From: Gemmatimonadota bacterium
GTDB lineage: Bacteria; Gemmatimonadota; Gemmatimonadetes; Gemmatimonadales; Gemmatimonadaceae
Assembly (NCBI GenBank): GCA_947475795.1
Contig: CANJOX010000201.1
Coordinates: forward strand, 1 to 6,157
Direction: 5' to 3'
DNA: 6,157 nt
Below the pieces are notes generated by a model. It searched no databases. It saw only the letters and a program-made list of their open reading frames with translations, and had not been told where the DNA came from. The translations under genes and the position numbers were made by a program. This document shows, piece by piece, positions 1 through 5,013 of the stretch (position 1 is its first letter; every line of letters begins with the position of its first letter).

Positions 1-253
1 AAATGCGGCGCAGATTCCGACGTCCTTCGGCGGACTGCTGTTCATGATGACGGCGATCGTCCTGATCGGCGCAGTCGCCTATCTCACGGGGCGGCCGGCA
101 GCGCGGTACGTCGTGGCCGAGCATTTGGGGTGGGCGCGCACGCCGGCCGACATGGTATTGCCATTCGTGGCGGCCGCGGCGGCGTGCGTGGCGGCGACCG
201 TGGTGCCGCTGGTGATGGCGCGGCGACGGCTGGACGGGATCGAGCGGCACTGA
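1..253 (+). CDS. C-terminal fragment of an unidentified integral membrane protein (possibly ABC-2-like permease)
   Basis: The reading frame is open from base 2 and ends with TGA at 251-253, so only about 83 C-terminal residues are visible and the start lies outside the window. Two hydrophobic segments are seen: one around residues 10-31 (GGLLFMMTAIVLIGAVAYL) and one around residues 57-75 (MVLPFVAAAAACVAATVV). A basic cytosolic-type tail with MARRRLDGIE follows. The two segments are joined by a short polar loop. A terminal hairpin of helices with a basic tail is common in ABC-2-type permeases and many other transporters, so the family assignment is only a suggestion. The first internal Met codons (44 and 47) fall inside the first helix and are not believable starts. 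The downstream mutY is on the same strand with a 57-nt gap. Confidence 0.6.
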   Translation, partial: NAAQIPTSFGGLLFMMTAIVLIGAVAYLTGRPAARYVVAEHLGWARTPADMVLPFVAAAAACVAATVVPLVMARRRLDGIERH

Positions 254-310
254 CGGGCCGCGCGGGTTGCCGAGTGCGGCCGTGCGGTGCGGTCGCTAGG
301 TTCTGCCCCG

Positions 311-1081
311 ATGGCATCCCGTCGACCTGCCCCGCCCGCCCAGACCGTCGCTCCCGAAGCGGCCGCCGCGTTCCGCCGCCGCTTGCACGCGTGGTTCCGG
401 AAGCACCGCCGTGATCTGCCATGGCGCCACACGCGGGATCCGTACCGGATTCTCGTATCGGAGCTGATGCTGCAGCAGACGCAGGTGTCGCGGGTGCTCG
501 ACTTCTACCGTCGCTTCCTCGACCACTTTCCCGATCTCCAGGCGCTCGCGGATGCCCGCCCGAAAAAGGTGATGGAAGCGTGGCAGGGGCTGGGGTATTA
601 CGCCCGCGCACGCAACCTGCACGCCTTGGCGCGGCACGTCACGACTGAGCAGGACGGCGTGATTCCCAGCGAACCGGTGGCCCTGCGCGAATTGCCGGGG
701 GTGGGTGCGTACACCGCAGGAGCGGTGGCGTCGTTCGCGTACGAAAAACGCGCCGCACTCGTGGACACGAATGTGGCGCGCGTGCTGCAGCGGGTGTTCG
801 CCCCGCACCTGCACCCGAAGTCGGGGCCCGGCCTGAAGCAGCTGTGGGTGATCGCGGAGCAACTGTTGCCACGCACCGGCAAGAGCACGTGGACGCACAA
901 TCAGGCGCTGATGGAACTTGGCGCGCTGGTGTGCACCGCCCGTGTGGCCCACTGCACGGCCTGTCCGCTCACCGCCGGCTGTGCCACGTATCCGCGTCTC
1001 GCGGCCGAGCGCGAGGCCGAGCGCGAGACGAGCGAACCGCCCGCGAAAAAGACGAGGCGGCGCGCCACGACATCGGGGTGA
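311..1081 (+). CDS. mutY: Short A/G-specific adenine DNA glycosylase MutY (HhH-GPD, [4Fe-4S])
   Basis: MutY removes adenine mispaired with 8-oxoguanine or guanine, in the base excision repair (GO) system. The 256-residue product holds the full HhH-GPD core: DLPWR (35-39), SELMLQQTQV (50-59) with catalytic Glu51, GLGYYARARNL (93-103), the helix-hairpin-helix LPGVGAYTAGAV (128-139) and LVDTNVARV (150-158) with catalytic Asp152. Four Cys at 208, 215, 218 and 224 form the C-x6-C-x2-C-x5-C iron-sulfur signature. Residue 134 in the HhH loop is Tyr, as in Bacillus-type MutY, where E. coli has Ser. The QQTQ motif favours MutY over archaeal T/G glycosylases. E. coli MutY is 350 aa; here the protein ends about 30 residues after the cluster in a charged tail (AEREAERE, then KKTRRR), so the NUDIX-like 8-oxoG-reading domain is missing. 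I chose ATG 311; a GTG at 287 would add 8 residues. An AGG at 298-300 is the only weak ribosome-binding candidate. Confidence 0.95.
   Translation: MASRRPAPPAQTVAPEAAAAFRRRLHAWFRKHRRDLPWRHTRDPYRILVSELMLQQTQVSRVLDFYRRFLDHFPDLQALADARPKKVMEAWQGLGYYARARNLHALARHVTTEQDGVIPSEPVALRELPGVGAYTAGAVASFAYEKRAALVDTNVARVLQRVFAPHLHPKSGPGLKQLWVIAEQLLPRTGKSTWTHNQALMELGALVCTARVAHCTACPLTAGCATYPRLAAEREAERETSEPPAKKTRRRATTSG
1003..1026 (+). repeat. Tandem 12-bp duplication inside the mutY tail
   Basis: The 12-mer GGCCGAGCGCGA occurs twice, exactly and head to tail (1003-1014 and 1015-1026), in frame within mutY. It encodes the AERE-AERE stretch (residues 232-239) after the iron-sulfur cluster. Being a multiple of three, it lengthens the charged tail without shifting the frame. 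It is probably a replication-slippage product in low-constraint sequence. Confidence 0.7.
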
Positions 1082-1092
1082 CGTCGCGCGCC

Positions 1093-1105
1093 GTCTGCGT
1101 CAGAC
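1093..1105. terminator. Small hairpin between the convergent mutY and ccm cluster ends (weak terminator candidate)
   Basis: The 29-nt gap between the two convergent stop codons (1082-1110) contains GTCTG-cgt-CAGAC, a perfect 5-bp stem with a 3-nt loop. It could pair in transcripts from either strand. There is no T-tract on either side and the stem is short, so Rho-independent termination is doubtful. Its position, filling the convergent gap, is the main argument for a role. Confidence 0.25.
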
Positions 1106-1110
1106 CGCGA

Positions 1111-1713
1111 TCACGCCGCCGCGAGATGCTCGCCGCAACCGCCACAAAAGCGTGACCCCACCAGATCTACGCTGGTGCCACAGCGCGCACAGCACCCGGG
1201 GAGGTACCGCCCGCAGCTTGAGCAATACGTGGCGTCGGGTTCGGGACGCGGACCACACACACCACACGAGCGCTGGTTGGCGCGCGCCCGGCGAATGGCG
1301 GCTTCCACGGGGTCGAGCGACGCGTCCTCCGGGGACACCGACAACGGTGCCGCGCCGACTCCCGCCACCACCGCCTCCCGTGCATCGGCGGCCCGCAGCT
1401 CCGCCAGCGCCTCGCGGGTGTACCGCGTTTTCAGCTCGGCGTAGTCGTCGTCCGACAGCTTCCCCGTTTCACGGTCAAACTCGATCTCGCGGAGCGCAGC
1501 CACCGCGCCGTCGAGCGGTTCATCCTGGCCGCGGGTGCGGCGTGCCCGTGCGGCACGGCGACGCGCCGCCTCGCGCGCATCCTGTGCGTCGTCCGTGGCC
1601 CGGACATCAGCCTCGCCCGTGAGGAGCGGCGACAGTACCAGCGTGAGCGCCGTCAGCGCCAGCGCGGTCCCCAGCACAAGCGGCACGGCCCCGTCGGGGA
1701 TCGCAGCGAGCAT
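1111..1713 (-). CDS. CcmI-like membrane-anchored protein with C-terminal double zinc ribbon
   Basis: The 200-residue product has three parts. An N-terminal membrane helix lies at about residues 9-31. A charged, Arg-rich, helical middle follows, including ALREIEFDRETGKLSDDDY (73-91), which resembles the cytosolic segment of CcmI/CycH and similar proteins at the end of ccm operons. The C-terminus has two Cys4 zinc ribbons: C150-x2-C153-x10-C164-x2-C167 and C175-x2-C178-x11-C190-x2-C193. The Arg-rich stretch after the helix (50-61) predicts, by the positive-inside rule, that the soluble part is cytosolic. The CcmI second helix and TPR apocytochrome-binding domain are absent. The ATG shares its A with the TGA of ccmH (TGATG), and GAGGAG lies 8 nt upstream, so this start is well supported. 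It is the last gene of the cluster. A role in cytochrome c maturation is inferred from position and the CcmI-like segment; the zinc-ribbon partner or ligand is unknown. Confidence 0.85.
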   Translation of the reverse strand: MLAAIPDGAVPLVLGTALALTALTLVLSPLLTGEADVRATDDAQDAREAARRRAARARRTRGQDEPLDGAVAALREIEFDRETGKLSDDDYAELKTRYTREALAELRAADAREAVVAGVGAAPLSVSPEDASLDPVEAAIRRARANQRSCGVCGPRPEPDATYCSSCGRYLPGCCARCGTSVDLVGSRFCGGCGEHLAAA

Positions 1714-2399
1714 CACGACCGCTCCTCGCGCAACGCGGCGTCGAGGCGCGCCAGTTCGTCGGGCGTCGCATCGAGTGCACGGTCGGTCGCGGCCGGTGCC
1801 GCCGCCCGCCGGACGGCGGCCGTGTCCGCATTGCGACGCCAGCTGCGCAGCAAGGCACCGATCGCCACGGCGCCCAGCCCGATCGCCGCGAACGGCGCAA
1901 ACCACGCGAGCAGATTGAACCCCTGCTTGCGCGGCTGCATCAGGATGAAATCGCCGTACGTCTGGGTCATCGCGGCCATGATCTCGTCGGCGCTGTAGCC
2001 ACCGTCAACCAGACGCTGGATGTCGCCGTGCACCGCCGGCGAAATGCCGCAATTGAAGTCGGTCGTGCGGCAGGTGTAGATGTCGAGCGTACAGGGGCAC
2101 GGACAGGCGAGATTGCGCTCGAAGGCCTCCACCTGCTTCTCGTTCATCTGCGGCGCGGCATTCGGCTTCGCCGGGCGCACCACGGGCTTGTAGGAGTCGG
2201 ACGTCATCTCCTCACCGCCCGGGGCCTGCGCCGGCTGGGTCCCGGATGCGCCGTCCGGCGCGACACCCTGCTGCGCAGCATCCTGCGCGAACCCCGTACG
2301 CGCCAGCAGTACGCTCCCCGCCGCCACGGCCATCACAGCGCCAGTTCGGGTGAGGAACAGACGGCGCGCCGGATTCACGGGCGTGTGCGATGCGCTCAC
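1713..2399 (-). CDS. ccmH: CcmH-family cytochrome c maturation protein with a variant Cys cluster
   Basis: CcmH is a membrane-anchored periplasmic thiol protein that acts in reducing or presenting apocytochrome CXXCH cysteines to the heme lyase. The 228-residue product begins with an export signal: ARRLFLTRTG (11-20), a hydrophobic core (about 21-33), and a likely cleavage near GFA-QD (37-40). A low-complexity linker (40-85) follows. The CcmH core runs from NEKQVEAFERNLACPCPC (86-103) to the helical segment with YSADEIMAAMTQTYGDFIL (135-153). A membrane helix at about 163-185 (FNLLAWFAPFAAIG) and a basic tail end it. Classical CcmH has LRCxxC; here the site is C99-P-C101-P-C103 with C110 and C117 nearby, and no CxxC. 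I chose GTG 2399 because it overlaps the ccmF stop as GTGA; a longer open frame upstream has no plausible signal. The RRxFL pattern resembles a Tat motif, although Sec export is equally possible. Confidence 0.9.
   Translation of the reverse strand: MSASHTPVNPARRLFLTRTGAVMAVAAGSVLLARTGFAQDAAQQGVAPDGASGTQPAQAPGGEEMTSDSYKPVVRPAKPNAAPQMNEKQVEAFERNLACPCPCTLDIYTCRTTDFNCGISPAVHGDIQRLVDGGYSADEIMAAMTQTYGDFILMQPRKQGFNLLAWFAPFAAIGLGAVAIGALLRSWRRNADTAAVRRAAAPAATDRALDATPDELARLDAALREERS
1722..1727 (-). promoter_or_regulatory. Ribosome binding site of the zinc-ribbon gene, inside the ccmH 3' end
   Basis: GAGGAG on the minus strand, 8 nt before the ATG at 1713, is the clearest Shine-Dalgarno sequence in the window. 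It lies inside the last codons of ccmH. It fixes the start at 1713 over longer in-frame extensions and, with the TGATG overlap, suggests termination-reinitiation coupling. Confidence 0.75.
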
Positions 2400-4432
2400 G
2401 CGCCCGCCCCGACCAACGCCCCATCCGAGGCCGACGGCAGCTCGGCCACGTAGCCGCCCTCGCGCTCGGCGCGCTGCGCCTGCGGCCACATCACGATCAG
2501 CCCACCAAACGCCATGATGATCCCACCGAACCACACCCACCACACGAGCGGGTTGAAGTTGATGTGAATCGCCGCCGTCTCGCGATCGACCGCACCGGTG
2601 AACACGAGATACACATCCTGTTTCGGCGATTCGAGAATGCCGACTTCGGTGGACGGCTCGAACGTCGGCTCGCCGGCCGCGTTCACGTGCTGGCGCTTCT
2701 CGCTCGACAGGATCCCCATGTTCTTGCCGTCGCGCGTAACGCTGAACGACGAGGCGACGACCCGACGGTTGAGCTGCTCGAACCGCGAAATGCCCTGACT
2801 GGTGAAGACCCACTCGCTGCCGTAGGCGTCGGTGGCCTTCACCGACTCGCCGGCCTTGAGCGTGGCCGTGAGATCCTTCTTGAACATCAGACCGGCGAAG
2901 GCGCAGAACAGGATCACCACGCCGAAGTGCACGATGTAGCCACCGTAGCGCCGGCGATTGCGCCCCACGAGTCGCATGGAGGCGCTGAACAGCCCCTCGC
3001 CGTACATGCGGCGGCGCGCCCCGATCCCCTTCACGAATTCCTGGATGATGGTGCCAAACACGAAGCCGGCCAGCAGGTACGACACCAGCGCGTACATCTC
3101 ACGCATGCCCATCGCGAACAGCACGACGAACGTGACCACGCCCGCCGTCACCGGCCACGTGAACTGCCGCTGGAGATTGGTGACCGACGCGCGGCGCCAC
3201 GCGATCAGCGGACCGATGCCGGTGAGCGCCAGCAGGAGCAGGCCGAGCGGCCCGTTCACCGCGTTAAAGAACGGCGGACCGACCGTAATCTTGTCGCCCT
3301 TCACCCACTCACTCAGGATCGGGAACAGCACGCCCCAGAGGGTGGCAAAGCAGATGCCGATCAGGACGAGGTTGTTGTACAGGAACGCCGCCTCGCGGCT
3401 CACCATGCTCTCGAGCTCGGCCTTCGCCTCGAGGTCGTTGAGGCGGGTGGACACGAGGTACGCGGTGCACACCGCGGTGACGATCAGGAAGCCCAGGAAC
3501 CAGTCACCGACCGGCGACTGTGCGAAGGCGTGCACACTCTCGATGATGCCGCTGCGCGTGATGAACGTGCCGAGGATCGTGAGCAGAAAGGACAACACCA
3601 CCAGCGTCACGTTCCACTTGCGCAGCATGCCGCGCTTTTCCTGGATCATGATGCTGTGCAGGAACGCGGTGATCGTGAGCCAGGGGAGGAACGACGAATT
3701 CTCCACGGCGTCCCACGCCCAATAGCCGGCCCAGCCGAGCTCGACGTAGGCCCACCACATGCCCAGCACGATGCCGATGGTGAGGAAGAACCACGACAGC
3801 AGCGCCCAGCGGCGCACGGCGCCGAGCCACTGCGCATCCAGCTGACGCGTGACCAGCGCCCCGACGGCGAAGGCAAACGGAATCGCGGTGCCGACCAGTC
3901 CCAGGTAGAGCATCGGCGGATGGATCGCCATGCCGGGATTCTGGAGCTGCGGATTCATGCCGCGTCCTTCGGGCGGGATCCAGTCGAGCCGCTCGTAGGG
4001 ATTGGCACCGAAGCACATCGTCATCAGGAAGAACAGGCAGACGACACCCAGCGTCCCGGTGACGTACGGCATCATGGCGCGGTTCGCGCGGCGGTTGGTA
4101 AACACCGCGACCGCCGAATAGGACGTCAGAATGAGCGCCCAGAACAGCATCGATCCCGCCTGCCCCGCCCAGAAGGCGGTGAAGGTGTAGATCTTCGGCA
4201 GGTTCGAACTGGTATACGACGCAACGAACTTGATCGAAAAGTCGTGCGTGAAGAGTGCGGTCCACAAACCGATGGACGCCAGCAGGGTGAAACCGAACGT
4301 CGCGTACAGCGCCCGCTCACCACTTTTCACCAGATCAGGGCGGCCCTGCAGGCCACCCGAGTACGACACGGTGGTCGTCCAGGCCGCCATCAACAGGGCG
4401 ACCCAGAGCGACAGTTCACCTAACAGAATCAT
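2396..4432 (-). CDS. ccmF: Cytochrome c maturation heme lyase component CcmF
   Basis: CcmF takes heme from holo-CcmE and, with CcmH, attaches it to apocytochrome c on the periplasmic face of the inner membrane. The 678-residue product is the usual length and has about 15 predicted membrane helices. The WWD heme-handling domain is WAGYWAWDAVENSSFLPWL (234-252). Four His in conserved contexts are present: H171 (IHPPMLY), H259 (FLHS), H301 (SVHAF) and H502 (VHFGV), matching E. coli CcmF H173, H261, H303 and H491. A large periplasmic domain (about 518-625) precedes the last helix (629-649). The WWD core is slightly unusual: the common WDPVEN is WDAVEN and WW is YW. The ATG at 4432 has GAGG 4 nt upstream. 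It starts 33 nt after ccmE and its stop overlaps the ccmH start by 4 nt. NrfE/CcsA-type relatives are less likely given the length, the four-His pattern and the neighbours. Confidence 0.97.
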   Translation of the reverse strand: MILLGELSLWVALLMAAWTTTVSYSGGLQGRPDLVKSGERALYATFGFTLLASIGLWTALFTHDFSIKFVASYTSSNLPKIYTFTAFWAGQAGSMLFWALILTSYSAVAVFTNRRANRAMMPYVTGTLGVVCLFFLMTMCFGANPYERLDWIPPEGRGMNPQLQNPGMAIHPPMLYLGLVGTAIPFAFAVGALVTRQLDAQWLGAVRRWALLSWFFLTIGIVLGMWWAYVELGWAGYWAWDAVENSSFLPWLTITAFLHSIMIQEKRGMLRKWNVTLVVLSFLLTILGTFITRSGIIESVHAFAQSPVGDWFLGFLIVTAVCTAYLVSTRLNDLEAKAELESMVSREAAFLYNNLVLIGICFATLWGVLFPILSEWVKGDKITVGPPFFNAVNGPLGLLLLALTGIGPLIAWRRASVTNLQRQFTWPVTAGVVTFVVLFAMGMREMYALVSYLLAGFVFGTIIQEFVKGIGARRRMYGEGLFSASMRLVGRNRRRYGGYIVHFGVVILFCAFAGLMFKKDLTATLKAGESVKATDAYGSEWVFTSQGISRFEQLNRRVVASSFSVTRDGKNMGILSSEKRQHVNAAGEPTFEPSTEVGILESPKQDVYLVFTGAVDRETAAIHINFNPLVWWVWFGGIIMAFGGLIVMWPQAQRAEREGGYVAELPSASDGALVGAGA

Positions 4433-4465
4433 GGGGCCTCGCGCTGACGCGCAGGCGCGCGGGTT

Positions 4466-4921
4466 TTACGCGCGCGGGGTTGCCGGCATGCCCTGCTTGT
4501 AGCCGGGCGTGTCCTTGTACTTCTCCGGGGCGTTCTCGTAGCGCGACGCGCACTTGGCCAGCAGCGTGGTGGCCTGAAAGGTGCCGTTGGCGTCCAGCCG
4601 GCCTTCGACGACCACGTCCACGCCGTCGGTGAACGTGTCCGGGGCGATGCCGCGGTACTGCACGTCGTACGTCTTCGTGCCGTCGGTCATCTTGAAGGTG
4701 AGCGACCGGCCCGACGGCTCACGCACGATGGTGCCGCTGACCACCCGTGCGCCGACCTTGACGCCCGTGTTCACGAAGCGCGGGTTGTCGGAGACTTTGC
4801 TCGCGAGCTCGCCCGGCGTGAGATAATAGGTAGCCGTCTCGTCGATCGAGCTGGCCATGAGATAACCGGCGGTGCTGAGCACCAGCACGCCGCCGACGAG
4901 AAACTTGTTTCGAGCTTTCAC
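4466..4921 (-). CDS. ccmE: Heme chaperone CcmE, CxxxY variant
   Basis: CcmE binds heme covalently in the periplasm and delivers it to CcmF. The 151-residue product has an N-terminal signal-anchor (about 7-23), a beta-rich OB-fold domain (about 30-122; LTPGELASK at 34-42, VSGTIVREPSGRSLTFKMTD at 61-80, VVVEGRLDANGTFQATTLLAK at 103-123) and a flexible, charged C-terminal tail. In most CcmE proteins the heme-binding site is HxxxY (His130/Tyr134 in E. coli). Here the aligned site is C124-A-S-R-Y128, placing this among the CxxxY CcmE proteins reported in some deltaproteobacteria and archaea. The start is GTG 4921: the next Met (residue 22) lies inside the anchor, and GAGG and GGGG lie upstream. 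It is the first gene of the visible ccm cluster, 92 nt after glpK on the same strand. Confidence 0.95.
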   Translation of the reverse strand: MKARNKFLVGGVLVLSTAGYLMASSIDETATYYLTPGELASKVSDNPRFVNTGVKVGARVVSGTIVREPSGRSLTFKMTDGTKTYDVQYRGIAPDTFTDGVDVVVEGRLDANGTFQATTLLAKCASRYENAPEKYKDTPGYKQGMPATPRA

Positions 4922-4925
4922 GGGA

Positions 4926-4935
4926 CCCCGACCTC
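4926..4935 (-). promoter_or_regulatory. Ribosome binding site region of ccmE
   Basis: On the minus strand the sequence GAGGTCGGGG precedes the GTG at 4921. GAGG (4935-4932) is 10 nt from the start and GGGG (4929-4926) is 4 nt from it. Either can act as a Shine-Dalgarno sequence. Together they support GTG initiation at 4921, since no ATG is available before residue 22. Confidence 0.5.
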
Positions 4936-4956
4936 ATCGTCCGGAAGGTATAGTGG

Positions 4957-4977
4957 AAAACTAGCGCGTGGACGCGC
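4957..4977 (-). terminator. Candidate weak Rho-independent terminator after glpK
   Basis: Reading the minus strand, 36 nt past the glpK TAA there is GCGCGTCCACGCGC (4977-4964), a perfect inverted repeat giving a 5-6 bp all-GC-rich stem, then TAG and TTTT (4960-4957). Stem followed by a short T-run fits a weak intrinsic terminator separating glpK from ccmE. The stem is short and the T-run only four long, so read-through is likely. The same 92-nt gap must also hold any dedicated ccmE promoter; TATACC (4952-4947) is the only -10-like hexamer and has no good -35 partner. Confidence 0.4.
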
Positions 4978-5013
4978 GGGCGTCACCCAGCAATCACGGG
5001 TCAGATTGACGGT

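Noticed and set aside
918..1622. A 234-codon plus-strand open frame running from within mutY across the convergent gap.
   Set aside because: It is Arg/Pro/Ala-rich low complexity, overlaps the end of mutY in another frame and lies antisense to the zinc-ribbon gene, whose motifs are clear.
2400..2813. N-terminal extension of the ccmH frame up to an ATG at 2813.
   Set aside because: The added 138 residues lie within ccmF in another frame, have GC-rich nonsense composition and would bury the signal peptide. GTG 2399 fits the signal sequence and the GTGA overlap.
2390..4423. A 677-codon open frame on the plus strand, antisense to almost all of ccmF.
   Set aside because: It mirrors ccmF, and its translation is rich in His, Arg, Gln, Glu and Asp with no recognisable domain. 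Long antisense frames are expected opposite GC-rich genes, and ccmF is unmistakable.
4446..4476. GC-rich inverted repeat (CGCGCG-TAAAACC-CGCGCG) around the ccmE stop codon.
   Set aside because: No T-tract follows, and alternating CG runs pair with themselves in many ways. Only 33 nt separate ccmE from ccmF, so it is more likely compositional than a terminator.
4947..4952. TATACC as a -10 element for a ccmE promoter.
   Set aside because: No acceptable -35 hexamer lies 16-18 nt upstream and the sequence is a single short match, so it is noted but not called.
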